The notes below the pieces were generated by a model, which searched no databases, was not told the DNA's origin, and was given only the letters and a program-made list of their open reading frames with translations. From Bacillota bacterium (GTDB taxonomy: Bacteria > Bacillota > UBA4882 > UBA8346), in assembly GCA_023410535.1 (NCBI GenBank), contig JAEYPR010000031.1, positions 326,448 to 390,447 on the forward strand: a stretch of 64,000 bases of DNA. Direction: 5' to 3'. Shown in pieces: positions 25,931 through 35,163 of the stretch. Position numbers and translations under genes: made by a program. Within the stretch, counting starts at the first letter, position 1. The number at the start of each line of letters is the position of its first letter.

Positions 25931-28513
25931 ATGGCGGAATTGACGGATGGCAAGATTATCCCAATCGTCCTGGAAAAAGAGATGAAAGATTCGTTCCTCG
26001 CTTATGCGATGAGCGTTATCGTCGACCGGGCGCTGCCCGACGTGCGTGACGGTTTAAAACCGGTACACCGGCGGGTGCTTTACGGTATGTACGAGTCCAA
26101 CACGACCCCGGATAAACCCTATAAGAAGTCTGCCCGTATCGTCGGAGATGTCATGGGTCGTTATCATCCGCACGGTGATGCGTCGATTTACGATACAACC
26201 GTCCGGATGGCGCAGAATTTCTCTTATCGGCATATGTTGGTTGACGGCCATGGGAATTTCGGTTCGGTGGACGGCGATCCGCCGGCGGCGATGCGTTATA
26301 CCGAAGTGCGTCTGACCAAACTGGCCATGGAGATGCTCTCGGACATTGAGAAGAAAACCGTTGATTTCCGGCCGAACTTTGATGAAAGTTTGGAGGAACC
26401 GGTAGTTTTGCCGTCGCGTTTCCCCAATCTGCTCGTTAACGGCTCCGCCGGTATCGCGGTTGGGATGGCCACCAATATTCCGCCCCACAATTTGGGCGAG
26501 GTGATCGACGGTGCGGTGCTGTTGATCGAAAACCCCGAGGCGGACGATAAGGAATTGATGCGTCTGATCAAGGGGCCGGACTTTCCGACCGCCGGGATTA
26601 TCCTGGGCCGGGAAGGGATTCGCAACGCCTACTTAAACGGCCGCGGCTCCATCAAAGTCCGGGCGCGCACCATGATTGAAGAGATGCCCAACGGTAAAAA
26701 CCGGATTATCGTTACCGAATTGCCCTATCAAGTCAATAAAGCCCGGTTGGTTGAACAAATTGCGGGGCTGGTCCGGGAAAAGACCATCGACGGCATCACC
26801 GATCTGCGCGATGAGTCCGACCGCAAGGGCATGCATGTTGTGATCGAATTGCGGCGGGATGTTAATCCGAATATCATTTTGAACCAACTTTACAAGCATA
26901 CGCCGTTGCAACAGAGCTTCGGCGTGATCATGCTGGTTTTGGTGAATAACCAACCCAAAGTGCTTTCACTCCGGCAGATTCTCGAATATTATCTGGAACA
27001 TCAGCGCGATGTCGTCACGCGCCGGACCCAGTTTGAACTGGCGAAAGCGGAAGAAAGAGCGCATATCTTGGAAGGATTGCGCATCGCCCTCGACCATATC
27101 GACGAAGTGATCAACCTGATCCGCTCCTCGCAAACGGTGGAGATCGCCCGGAACGGCTTGATGGAAAAGTTCGGCCTCTCCGAACGTCAAGCCCAGGCTA
27201 TCCTGGACATGCGTTTGCAACGGTTGACCGGTTTGGAACGGGATAAGATCGAGGCCGAATATGACGAATTGTTGAAGATGATCACTTATTACAAGGAATT
27301 GTTGGGTGACGTCCATAAATTGATGCAAGTCGTTAAAGAAGAGATGCTGGAGATCAAACGGAAATTCAGCGACCCGCGGCGGACCGAGATCATCGCCGAC
27401 GAAGGCGAAGCCTTTGCGATCGAGGATCTGATCGCCGACGAAGATATCGTGGTCACCATGACCCACTTGGGTTATATCAAACGGTTGCCGGTCAACGCTT
27501 ACAAGAGTCAACGCCGTGGCGGCCGGGGCATCGCCGGGATGTCTACCAAGGACGAGGATTTTGTGGAGCAACTATTTGTCTCGTCGACCCACGAAAATAT
27601 CCTCTTCTTCACTAATCTCGGCCGGGTTTACCACCTCAAAGGCTATGAGATTCCGGAAGCGGGACGGCAGGCGCGCGGCACCGCCATTGTCAACCTGATT
27701 CAGGTTGGCCCGGGCGAACGGGTTAACGCCATCATTCCGATCCGGGAATTCGTTCCGAACTGCTTCCTCTTTATGGGGACCCGGAACGGCGTGGTTAAGA
27801 AAACTTCCTTGGAAGAGTTCTCCTCCATTCGCAAAGGCGGTTTGATCGCCATCAACTTGGATGAGAACGACGAACTGATCGATGTCAAACTGACCGACGG
27901 TAATCAAGAGGTGATTATGGTCACCGAACGCGGTTTGGCGATCCGTTTCCCGGAGACGGACGCCCGCCCCTTGGGCCGGACCGCGCGCGGAGTGAAGGGA
28001 ATCTCCCTGGGCGCTCACGATCAGGTCGTCGGTATGGAAACCATTAAAGAAAAAGCTGACTTGCTGGTGATTACTTCGGCCGGTATCGGGAAACGCACCA
28101 GCCTTGACGAATACCGGATCCAAACCCGTGGCGGCAAAGGAGTGAAGGTGATGAAACTCACCCAACGCCACGGTCAGGTTGTCGGCATTGAAATCGTCCA
28201 AGAAACCGACGGCGTCATGGTAATCACCGCCGAAGGGATCATCATCCGGACCCGGGTTAACAATATCTCCCGGACCGGGCGCGATACCCAAGGGGTGCGG
28301 ATTATGCGCTTGGACGCGGAAGACCGCGTCGTGGCTTTGGCACGGGTCATCGGCGACGAGGACAAAGAAGAGAGCGAAGAGGCGGAGGAGTCCGAGAAAC
28401 AGGAGTTTGAAGCGGTCGATTACGACGAACCCGACGTCAATGCCGATCTGGAGACCGATGAAGAAACAGCGGGCGAAACTGCCGGGGACAACGAACCCGG
28501 GAGCGAAGCGTAG
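25931..28513 (+). CDS. gyrA: DNA gyrase subunit A
   Basis: The DNA-cleaving subunit of gyrase. 860 residues. Catalytic Tyr123 in PAAMRYTEVRL. The gyrase-specific GyrA box QRRGGRG lies near residue 527, so it is GyrA rather than ParC. The quinolone region reads HPHGDASIYDTTVRMAQ: Ala84 stands where E. coli has Ser83, while Asp88 is kept at the Asp87 position. The C-terminal wheel ends in an acidic tail of about 45 residues. gyrB is not adjacent, unlike in Bacillus. AGAGGTG precedes the ATG by about 8 bases. A terminator follows. Confidence 0.97.
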   Translation: MAELTDGKIIPIVLEKEMKDSFLAYAMSVIVDRALPDVRDGLKPVHRRVLYGMYESNTTPDKPYKKSARIVGDVMGRYHPHGDASIYDTTVRMAQNFSYRHMLVDGHGNFGSVDGDPPAAMRYTEVRLTKLAMEMLSDIEKKTVDFRPNFDESLEEPVVLPSRFPNLLVNGSAGIAVGMATNIPPHNLGEVIDGAVLLIENPEADDKELMRLIKGPDFPTAGIILGREGIRNAYLNGRGSIKVRARTMIEEMPNGKNRIIVTELPYQVNKARLVEQIAGLVREKTIDGITDLRDESDRKGMHVVIELRRDVNPNIILNQLYKHTPLQQSFGVIMLVLVNNQPKVLSLRQILEYYLEHQRDVVTRRTQFELAKAEERAHILEGLRIALDHIDEVINLIRSSQTVEIARNGLMEKFGLSERQAQAILDMRLQRLTGLERDKIEAEYDELLKMITYYKELLGDVHKLMQVVKEEMLEIKRKFSDPRRTEIIADEGEAFAIEDLIADEDIVVTMTHLGYIKRLPVNAYKSQRRGGRGIAGMSTKDEDFVEQLFVSSTHENILFFTNLGRVYHLKGYEIPEAGRQARGTAIVNLIQVGPGERVNAIIPIREFVPNCFLFMGTRNGVVKKTSLEEFSSIRKGGLIAINLDENDELIDVKLTDGNQEVIMVTERGLAIRFPETDARPLGRTARGVKGISLGAHDQVVGMETIKEKADLLVITSAGIGKRTSLDEYRIQTRGGKGVKVMKLTQRHGQVVGIEIVQETDGVMVITAEGIIIRTRVNNISRTGRDTQGVRIMRLDAEDRVVALARVIGDEDKEESEEAEESEKQEFEAVDYDEPDVNADLETDEETAGETAGDNEPGSEA

Positions 28514-28598
28514 GTCATAGCTCGCGCGAATGGCGGTTTTGTAAAAAACTATTTGAAATTTGTTCTGTAAAGTGATATTTTAATACAAAGATTGGTAT

Positions 28599-28633
28599 AA
28601 AATAGGGACAGTCCTTGCGGACGCCTATTTTTT
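28599..28633 (+). terminator. Rho-independent terminator of gyrA
   Basis: AAAATAGG pairs with CCTATTTT, with an inner GTCC-TTGC-GGAC hairpin, and the T-run runs to 28633. Confidence 0.88.
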
Positions 28634-28695
28634 ATATCCAGCTTTAACATTCAACAGGATAAGACTTGACCGAAACTGACAGGGGGTTTAGTGCA

Positions 28696-29175
28696 ATGAA
28701 AGAATTATTGGAACTTTTAGAGGCCAATGACCGGTTAACCCCGGCAGAGCTTGGCGTAATGCTCGGGATGAGCGAGGCTGAAGTGAAAGCGAAGATTGCC
28801 GCCCTGGAAGCAGACAAAGTAATCCTTGATTATCGGGCGATGGTCAATTGGGAGAAAGCCGGAGTCGAAAAGGTCTCCGCTGTCATCGAAGTACGGGTCA
28901 CCCCGCAGCGGGATGTCGGTTTTGATGAGATCGCCGAACGGATTTACCGTTTCGATGAGGTAAAGTCGGTCTATCTAATGTCCGGCGCCTATGACCTAAT
29001 CGTGTTGATCGAAGGCACCACCATGAAAGAAGTGGCTTTATTTGTTTCGCAAAAATTAGCGACCATCGAGAACGTGCTTAGCACGGCCACGCATTTTGTG
29101 TTGAAGAAATATAAATTGGAAGGGGTCATCCTGGAAGACCGCGAAGAGGTGGAGAGGTTGGTGGTCGCTCCATGA
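28696..29175 (+). CDS. alaR: Lrp/AsnC-family regulator, AlaR-like
   Basis: A 159-residue feast/famine regulator. I start at ATG 28696, with AGGGGG 9 bases upstream; an earlier TTG at 28666 has no such site. It has an N-terminal HTH (NDRLTPAELGVMLGMS, EAEVKAKIAALEADKVI) and a RAM ligand domain (VSAVIEVRVTPQRDVGFD, VKSVYLMSGAYDLIV). It overlaps the aminotransferase start by ATGA. The pair matches Bacillus alaR-alaT (yugG-yugH), where AlaR is believed to control alanine transaminase expression. The assignment to that pair rests on gene order and recalled similarity. Confidence 0.88.
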   Translation: MKELLELLEANDRLTPAELGVMLGMSEAEVKAKIAALEADKVILDYRAMVNWEKAGVEKVSAVIEVRVTPQRDVGFDEIAERIYRFDEVKSVYLMSGAYDLIVLIEGTTMKEVALFVSQKLATIENVLSTATHFVLKKYKLEGVILEDREEVERLVVAP

Positions 29176-30341
29176 CCCGGCAGTGGATCAATCCCACCAT
29201 TCAAGCGCTGCCTCCTTCGGGAATCCGGCGTTTCTTTGATATGGTTACGGAGATGAAAGGAGTCATCTCGTTAGGTGTCGGCGAGCCGGACTTTGTTACG
29301 CCGTGGCACATCCGGGAAGCTTGTTTTTATTCGTTGGAGAAAGGGTATACCATGTATACCTCCAACTTTGGTTTACTGGAATTGCGGGAGGAGATCGCCC
29401 GGGATCTGAAGAAAAACTATCAAGCCGAGTACGATCCGCGTCATGAGATACTGGTCACCGTTGGGGTAAGCGAAGCGCTTGATTTGGCGTTTCGAGCGAT
29501 TATCGAGCCGGGCGACGAAGTCATTATCCCCGAACCTTGTTACGTATCGTATAATCCCTGTGTAACTATGGCCGGCGGTAAACCGGTAAATGTGATCACC
29601 CGCGCCGAGGAGGAGTTCCGGGTCCGGGCCAGGGACATCGAGCCGCTCATTACCCCTAAAACCAAAGCGATCCTGCTGTGTTATCCCAACAATCCCACCG
29701 GTGGGGTAATGACCCGCGAAATCGCGCTGGAGCTTGCCGAATTAGCATGTAAGCATGATCTGCTGATACTTTCCGACGAAGTTTACGCTCATCTTACTTA
29801 TGAAGGAGAGCATATTTGTTTTGCAACGCTGCCCGGGATGCGGGAACGGGCCCTTCTCTTCAACGGCTTCTCGAAAGCCTACGCCATGACCGGTTGGCGG
29901 CTGGGTTATGCGGCTGGACCGCAGGAATTGATCGCGGTGATGAATAAGATTCACCAATATACGATGCTCTGTGCGCCGATCACGGCCCAAAAAGCGGCGA
30001 TTGAAGCGTTACGCCACGGTGAAACCCACCGGAACAACATGGTCGTGGAGTACAACCGGCGCCGCCGTTTGTTCGTCAACGGCCTTAATCAGATCGGTTT
30101 GACCTGCTTCGAACCGAAAGGGGCTTTCTACGCCTTCCCCTCTGTCGCGGTGACGGGAATGGACTCAACCACGTTCGCCGAAACGTTGTTGAAAGAGGAG
30201 AAGGTGGCGGTAGTGCCCGGTGATGCGTTTGGTCAATCCGGCGAAGGGTTTGTCCGCTGTTCGTATGCCTCGTCAATGGCCAATCTGAAAGAGGCGTTGG
30301 TTCGGATGGGGCGTTTTGTGGAAAAACATCGGTCAGCATAA
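29172..30341 (+). CDS. alaT: PLP-dependent aminotransferase, class I/II (AlaT/PatA-like)
   Basis: A transaminase likely to use alanine or another small amino acid with 2-oxoglutarate. 389 residues. PLP Lys lies in NGFSKAYAMTGWRLGY. Other fold type I motifs: GVGEPDF, CYPNNPTGGVMT, LILSDEVYAHL. Its start overlaps the stop codon of the Lrp-type gene (ATGA), so translation is coupled. The Lrp partner favours AlaT, the PatA-type group is the alternative. Confidence 0.88.
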   Translation: MTRQWINPTIQALPPSGIRRFFDMVTEMKGVISLGVGEPDFVTPWHIREACFYSLEKGYTMYTSNFGLLELREEIARDLKKNYQAEYDPRHEILVTVGVSEALDLAFRAIIEPGDEVIIPEPCYVSYNPCVTMAGGKPVNVITRAEEEFRVRARDIEPLITPKTKAILLCYPNNPTGGVMTREIALELAELACKHDLLILSDEVYAHLTYEGEHICFATLPGMRERALLFNGFSKAYAMTGWRLGYAAGPQELIAVMNKIHQYTMLCAPITAQKAAIEALRHGETHRNNMVVEYNRRRRLFVNGLNQIGLTCFEPKGAFYAFPSVAVTGMDSTTFAETLLKEEKVAVVPGDAFGQSGEGFVRCSYASSMANLKEALVRMGRFVEKHRSA

Positions 30342-30469
30342 AGCCAAGTAATTCAATCGGATTTGCATTAAACCAGTTATCATTGGAACTAAAGGCCTGT
30401 TTTACGCTATCTGCAACGGAAATGTAACTTGAACCAAAATCTATCTTATTATAAAATGAAAACCAAATA

Positions 30470-30520
30470 GGAAATTGCATAATTCAATCGTCTGGGAGTC
30501 TAGGCAATTATGCAAATTCC
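30470..30520 (+). promoter_or_regulatory. Long inverted repeat upstream of pdxS
   Basis: GGAAATTGCATAATT (30470-30484) and AATTATGCAAATTCC (30506-30520) pair at 14 of 15 positions across a 21-base loop. It lies about 35 bp before the pdxS start and just before the ribosome site. It could be an operator or an mRNA hairpin. Confidence 0.6.
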
Positions 30521-30553
30521 CCAATTTTGGAAAGATTATCGGAGGTCTAGACG

Positions 30554-31435
30554 ATGGAAACAGGAACAGTTATGGTTAAACGCGGTTTGGCCGAAATGCT
30601 TAAAGGCGGTGTGATTATGGATGTAACCACACCGGAACAGGCAAAAATCGCGGAGGAAGCCGGAGCGGTCGCTGTTATGGCGCTGGAACGGGTTCCGTCG
30701 GATATTCGGGCTGAAGGCGGTGTCGCTCGGATGTCGGATCCCGATATTATCATTAAGATTATGGAAGCGGTGACCATTCCGGTCATGGCGAAAGCGCGGA
30801 TCGGTCATTTTGTTGAAGCACAAATCCTCGAAGCGCTCGAGATTGACTATATCGATGAAAGTGAAGTTTTAACTCCGGCTGACGAAGCGTACCACATTAA
30901 CAAACACGCTTTTAAAGTTCCGTTTGTCTGCGGCGCCCGTAATCTTGGCGAAGCGTTGCGCCGGATCGGCGAAGGCGCGGCGATGATCCGGACCAAAGGG
31001 GAAGCGGGAACCGGCGACGTGGTGGAGGCGGTCCGTCATATCCGGCAGGTCAATGAAGATATTCGTCGCGTGGTGAGCGCTTCCGAAGAAGAATTAATGA
31101 CCATCGCCAAAGACTTGGGCGCTCCGTTTGAATTAGTTTGGGAAGTCAGAAAGGCCGGACGGTTGCCGGTGGTCAACTTCGCTGCCGGTGGGATTGCCAC
31201 TCCGGCTGATGCGGCTTTGATGATGCAACTCGGTTGCGACGGAATCTTTGTCGGTTCCGGGATTTTCAAATCCGATAATCCGGCCAAACGGGCCAAAGCG
31301 ATTGTCGAAGCGACCGCCCACTACACCGACGGCAAACTCCTCGGCGAAGTCTCGCGGGGGATCGGAATCGCGATGCGCGGGTTGAGTGTCAGCGCGATGC
31401 GGGATGAAGAGAAAATCGCCAAACGCGGTTGGTAA
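30554..31435 (+). CDS. pdxS: Pyridoxal 5'-phosphate synthase subunit PdxS
   Basis: The synthase subunit that makes PLP from ribose-5-P, glyceraldehyde-3-P and ammonia. 293 residues, almost invariant family: VKRGLAEMLKGGVIMDV, ALERVPSDIRAEGGVARM, IPVMAKARIGHFVEAQ, and GAPFELV. Catalytic lysines are in MAKARIGH and in the VMDV..K segment. CGGAGG precedes the ATG. pdxT follows after 21 bp as the second gene. rpiA, whose product supplies a precursor, lies 5 kb upstream. Confidence 0.98.
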   Translation: METGTVMVKRGLAEMLKGGVIMDVTTPEQAKIAEEAGAVAVMALERVPSDIRAEGGVARMSDPDIIIKIMEAVTIPVMAKARIGHFVEAQILEALEIDYIDESEVLTPADEAYHINKHAFKVPFVCGARNLGEALRRIGEGAAMIRTKGEAGTGDVVEAVRHIRQVNEDIRRVVSASEEELMTIAKDLGAPFELVWEVRKAGRLPVVNFAAGGIATPADAALMMQLGCDGIFVGSGIFKSDNPAKRAKAIVEATAHYTDGKLLGEVSRGIGIAMRGLSVSAMRDEEKIAKRGW

Positions 31436-31456
31436 GGCGGAAGTATAGAGGTCACC

Positions 31457-32026
31457 ATGAAAATCGGAGTATTAGCTTTACAAGGAGCAGTCCGGGAACA
31501 CTGCAAGGCCCTGGAAGCGTGCGGCGTTGAAGCGGTTGCGATTCGTTATCCGGAACAACTCGATACGGTTGCCGGATTGATCATACCGGGCGGCGAAAGT
31601 ACCACCGTCGGTAAACTGTTGGTCCGCTATGAGATGTTGGAGCCATTGAAAGCAAAAGGCCAAGTGGGATTCCCGATCTTCGGTACTTGCACCGGCTTGA
31701 TCTTGCTTGCCAAGAATATTGAAGGCAGCGACCAACCACGGTTGGGTCTTATGGATATCACCGTCAACCGGAATGCGTTTGGCCGTCAGATCGCAAGCTT
31801 TGAAACGGATCTGCCGCTGGCTGGGATCGATGGACCCGATTTTCACGCCATCTTTATCCGGGCGCCGTATATCACCGAAGTTGGCGCCGGGGTTACCGTA
31901 TTGGCCCGGTTGGATGAGAAAATCCTATTAGCCCGTCAGGGCAATCTCTTGGTGGCGGCGTTTCATCCCGAACTAACTGCGGATTTGCGAATTCATCAAT
32001 ATTTTTTAAGTTTATGTCAAGCTTAA
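31457..32026 (+). CDS. pdxT: Pyridoxal 5'-phosphate synthase glutaminase subunit PdxT
   Basis: The class I glutaminase that feeds ammonia to PdxS. 189 residues. IIPGGESTTVGKL at about 37-49, nucleophile Cys in FGTCTGLILLA, and His-Glu in AAFHPEL near the C-terminus complete the triad. It is the last gene of the pdxST operon. Confidence 0.98.
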   Translation: MKIGVLALQGAVREHCKALEACGVEAVAIRYPEQLDTVAGLIIPGGESTTVGKLLVRYEMLEPLKAKGQVGFPIFGTCTGLILLAKNIEGSDQPRLGLMDITVNRNAFGRQIASFETDLPLAGIDGPDFHAIFIRAPYITEVGAGVTVLARLDEKILLARQGNLLVAAFHPELTADLRIHQYFLSLCQA

Positions 32027-32031
32027 AGCAA

Positions 32032-32067
32032 AAAAGAACCGACGCGTTTGTGTCGGTTCTTTTTTTT
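32032..32067 (+). terminator. Rho-independent terminator of pdxST
   Basis: AAAAGAACCGAC (32032-32043) pairs with GTCGGTTCTTTT (32052-32063), T-run to 32067. Confidence 0.94.
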
Positions 32068-32283
32068 ACTTAATTTTAGGGTTGAAAATCATCATCACGA
32101 ACTGAATTTGCAGGAAGATGTCGAAATTTGTCCAATTACTTTTAGAATCCGCAGCGCTTCGTTGTCGACCAATGGAATGATTGTAATAAACAGGATGGCG
32201 AATAACTCAAAAAAGCAAAGGTTGCAATGTGGCTGATGATAACGAATCGAAACTTATTTTGATTTCAAAGAGGAGGTTTGCTG

Positions 32284-32832
32284 ATGGTGGATATGCAACT
32301 GCAAAATCTACAAAGAACAATGGCAAATTACGGTGCCTTAATCTGTTTTGCCGGCCGTTTTTCCCAAGAGATCATCGAAGAACTGGGGGACGCGGTTCGA
32401 AAATACTTGGAGACCGAGGCGACTTCCCAAAACGATACGTATAATGTCTTCTCAGTCTTTATCGAACAGACACAGAACATCAAAAACTACAGTGTTCACA
32501 AGGCGGATTCGTCTTTTGGCGATCGTATCTCCAGGTCCGGGATCGTTGCAATCGGCAAATCCGAAGCCGGCTATTTCGTTTCATCGGGCAATGTGATCGA
32601 AGCGGCCGATGCAGTTGGGTTGACCGCTAGATTGGATGAAGTGATCGCCCTTGATAAACAGGGGTTGAAAAAGTTGTATAAAGAGCAAATAAAAAAAGAG
32701 ATCGCTCCCGATGCGGACGGAGCCGGTCTTGGTCTGATCGATATGGCGCGGCGTTCGAATAAACCCTTGGAATACTCCATTGAAACGATAGACCAAAACC
32801 TATGTTTCTTTACATTGAAGGCACAAGTATAG
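32284..32832 (+). CDS. siaB: SiaB-family protein kinase
   Basis: The 182-residue kinase-like component of a SiaABCD-type partner switch. ATG 32284 has AGGAGG 7 bases upstream. The start NLQRTMANYGALICFAGRF, SQEIIEELGDAVRKYL, VFSVFIEQTQNIKNYS and a glycine-rich GYFVSSGNVI fit the SiaB/DUF6272 family (GHKL-like), which in Pseudomonas phosphorylates SiaC on a threonine. Gene order here is B-C-A, then the cyclase. siaC starts 8 bp after the stop codon. Confidence 0.85.
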   Translation: MVDMQLQNLQRTMANYGALICFAGRFSQEIIEELGDAVRKYLETEATSQNDTYNVFSVFIEQTQNIKNYSVHKADSSFGDRISRSGIVAIGKSEAGYFVSSGNVIEAADAVGLTARLDEVIALDKQGLKKLYKEQIKKEIAPDADGAGLGLIDMARRSNKPLEYSIETIDQNLCFFTLKAQV

Positions 32833-32840
32833 GAGGGACA

Positions 32841-33233
32841 ATGGAGTCGTTATTTATTGAAAAAACCAAATCAACCCCGGAGATCTCATTTGATGCGGGA
32901 AAAAGTAAATTACAGATCACCGGGCAATCATATCCGGAGAATGCTTTTAAGTTTTATGAACCGGTTCTAAAATGGCTTGATGTTTATTTGGATGAGCTGG
33001 AGCAGGAAATCGTGTTGGAATTATATTTCAACATGCCTTACATCAACACCAGCAGTACCAAATGTATCATGATGCTTATGGAGAAACTGGATGATGCGCA
33101 TCAAAGCGGAAAAAATGTCACCATCCGCTGGTATTATGATCTGGGAAACGAGACGGCGTTGGAATGTGCCGAAGAGTTTAAAGAGGATTTGACCCTCCCG
33201 TTTGAGATCACTCCGGTGGAGGCGCAAGTTTAA
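32841..33233 (+). CDS. siaC: SiaC-family regulatory phosphoprotein (DUF1987)
   Basis: 130 residues, close to the 126 of P. aeruginosa SiaC. I start at ATG 32841 because AGGAGGG is directly upstream. Typical parts: SLFIEKTKSTPEISFDA, SYPENAFKFYEPVLKWLD, LELYFNMPYINTSSTKCIM. Thr70 in the NTSS motif matches the position phosphorylated in SiaC as I recall it. In Pseudomonas unphosphorylated SiaC binds and activates the diguanylate cyclase SiaD. The next gene begins immediately after its stop codon. Confidence 0.9.
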   Translation: MESLFIEKTKSTPEISFDAGKSKLQITGQSYPENAFKFYEPVLKWLDVYLDELEQEIVLELYFNMPYINTSSTKCIMMLMEKLDDAHQSGKNVTIRWYYDLGNETALECAEEFKEDLTLPFEITPVEAQV

Positions 33234-35087
33234 ATGAGCGGAAACCGAGAAGCGTTGGGGTCGACCACCAAGGAGTTACGCAAGCTTGGTTATGATCGGG
33301 ATACGATCAAGGTTGTGGTGTTAGCTTGCTTTATCATTATCATCGCTGTGGTCTTAACCGGTGGCATCGGTTATTTTATTACCCGGAACGCCGTGGTGAC
33401 CAAGTTGAAAATGTACGATTTGGCAAATGTGGTGGATTCCATTGCCAGTAAGTTGGACGGCAGAATCGCCCGGGCGAAGGAAACTTCCTTGATTTTAGCG
33501 AAAGATCCTGCGATTATTGACTGGATTATTGGAGCCGAGTCCGATCATCGTTTGGGGGAATACGCCAAATCCAAGATTAACGGAATTGCTCAAGATTATG
33601 ATTACGCCAACTCCTTCATAATTAGCGCGGTAACCAACCATTATTGGGCGGAGGGCTCGCGGATGGTGCAGGTGATGTCCAAATCCGATCCCAATTCCCG
33701 TTGGTTCTATGATGCCCTGCAGTCCGGTAAAGCGGTTGACGTAAATATTGATTATAATGTTAACCGTCATGATACGTTCGTTTTTCTCAACGCCTTGGTT
33801 GGTAATGTGAAGCAACCATTAGGCGTCGTTGGAGTCGGGTTAAGCCTGCAAGATGTGGCGAAAGAATTTCGAAGTTATACGGCGAGTCAGCGGAGTAATA
33901 TGTGGTTGGTCGACCGTTTTGGTAAAATTCATTTATCCGACGACTTGACTACTAACGGGAAGAGTTTGTACGATGTGATCCCAACAAACGTGGCAAACCG
34001 GCTGATTCGGGATATGGATCACGCGTCCGACAAACCGAAGATCATTGAATACAAGGCGGCTAACGGCGCAGTCATGGATATGGCTTTCCAAACGACCCGA
34101 TCGACCGACTGGAAATTGGTCTATCAAATACCGCGCAGTGAAAGTATTGCGATCTTAAATACCATTAAGCTTAATGCGACGATTGCCAGCGTTCTTTCAT
34201 TGATCTTGGCCGTCCTGGTTTTCTTCACCGTGTCGCGGCGGATTGCCAACCCGTTGCGGCGAGCTGTGCAACTGGCGCAAGAGATGGAGAAGAAGGTTAA
34301 TGAACGCACCTATGAATTGGTGGAAAAAAATCAAAAGATCATGGATAGCATTGATTATGCCAAACGGCTGCAGGAATCGATTTTGCCCTCCGCCAAAGAA
34401 TTGGCGGCGGTGTTTAAGGACTACTTCGTTGTTTGGAAACCCCGCGATACGGTCGGCGGCGATTTCTACGCGGTACGCAGGATCGATCCCGAACGAAGTT
34501 TGGTGATCGTCGCCGATTGCACCGGACATGGCGTCCCGGGCGCCTTGATGACGATGGCGGTCCATTCGATCCTCAATGAAATGATCGATCAAAAACCGGA
34601 ATCCCCAGCCGAGTTACTCGTCCTGTTGAACCGCAGAGTCAAAGCGATCTTGCATCGTTACGACCAAAATCAGATCACCGATGACGGTTTGGATATCGCC
34701 ATCTGTTTTATCGACCATGGTAAACGGCTGACTTTCGCCGGCGCCAAACTCCATCTCTACCGGAACCGGGCCGACCGGGTGGAGATCATCAAAGGCGACA
34801 ATCGCAGTATCGGCTACCGGCGTTCCAATGCTGATTGGCAGTTTACCGATCATGAACTGCCGATTGAACCGGGCGATCGTTTCTATCTATTGACCGACGG
34901 TTACGTTGATCAAAACGGCGGGGAGAAAGACTTGCCTTTTGGACGGCAACGTTTCACCGAAGCCATCGTGGCGGGCAACAAGGTTTCGATGGTTTTGCAA
35001 GCGGAAGTTTTTAAAACGAGTTTACAAAAATATATGGGGAATGAATCGCAGAGAGACGATATTACGGTTATAGGATTTTCGTTTTAA
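33234..35087 (+). CDS. siaA: SiaA-like membrane PP2C phosphatase with extracellular sensor
   Basis: 617 residues. Membrane helix 1 (about 26-50), an extracellular Cache-like sensor of about 270 residues, membrane helix 2 (SVLSLILAVLVFFTV, about 322-336), a HAMP-like and coiled-coil linker, and a C-terminal SpoIIE/PP2C phosphatase domain with PRDTVGGDFYAV, VADCTGHGVPGALMTM and SQRDDITVIGF, which carry the metal-binding Asp residues. The partner would be phospho-SiaC. The ATG abuts the siaC stop codon, so the three genes are tightly coupled. The ligand of the sensor is unknown. Confidence 0.9.
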   Translation: MSGNREALGSTTKELRKLGYDRDTIKVVVLACFIIIIAVVLTGGIGYFITRNAVVTKLKMYDLANVVDSIASKLDGRIARAKETSLILAKDPAIIDWIIGAESDHRLGEYAKSKINGIAQDYDYANSFIISAVTNHYWAEGSRMVQVMSKSDPNSRWFYDALQSGKAVDVNIDYNVNRHDTFVFLNALVGNVKQPLGVVGVGLSLQDVAKEFRSYTASQRSNMWLVDRFGKIHLSDDLTTNGKSLYDVIPTNVANRLIRDMDHASDKPKIIEYKAANGAVMDMAFQTTRSTDWKLVYQIPRSESIAILNTIKLNATIASVLSLILAVLVFFTVSRRIANPLRRAVQLAQEMEKKVNERTYELVEKNQKIMDSIDYAKRLQESILPSAKELAAVFKDYFVVWKPRDTVGGDFYAVRRIDPERSLVIVADCTGHGVPGALMTMAVHSILNEMIDQKPESPAELLVLLNRRVKAILHRYDQNQITDDGLDIAICFIDHGKRLTFAGAKLHLYRNRADRVEIIKGDNRSIGYRRSNADWQFTDHELPIEPGDRFYLLTDGYVDQNGGEKDLPFGRQRFTEAIVAGNKVSMVLQAEVFKTSLQKYMGNESQRDDITVIGFSF

Positions 35088-35120
35088 AGTGAGCATTCTA
35101 TCGGTGATTTTTTCATCCTT

Positions 35121-35134
35121 ACTAAATATTTAGT
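35121..35134. promoter_or_regulatory. 14-bp perfect palindrome
   Basis: ACTAAATATTTAGT in the 76-bp gap between siaA and the GGDEF/HD-GYP gene, about 30 bp before the start codon. Possible operator. Confidence 0.45.
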
Positions 35135-35163
35135 GTGGCGGCGATAAAAAGCGTTGTTTAAGC

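Noticed and set aside
32119..32125. Spo0A box (TGTCGAA) before siaB
   Set aside because: A 7-base motif is expected about eight times in 64 kb on both strands, and it is isolated.
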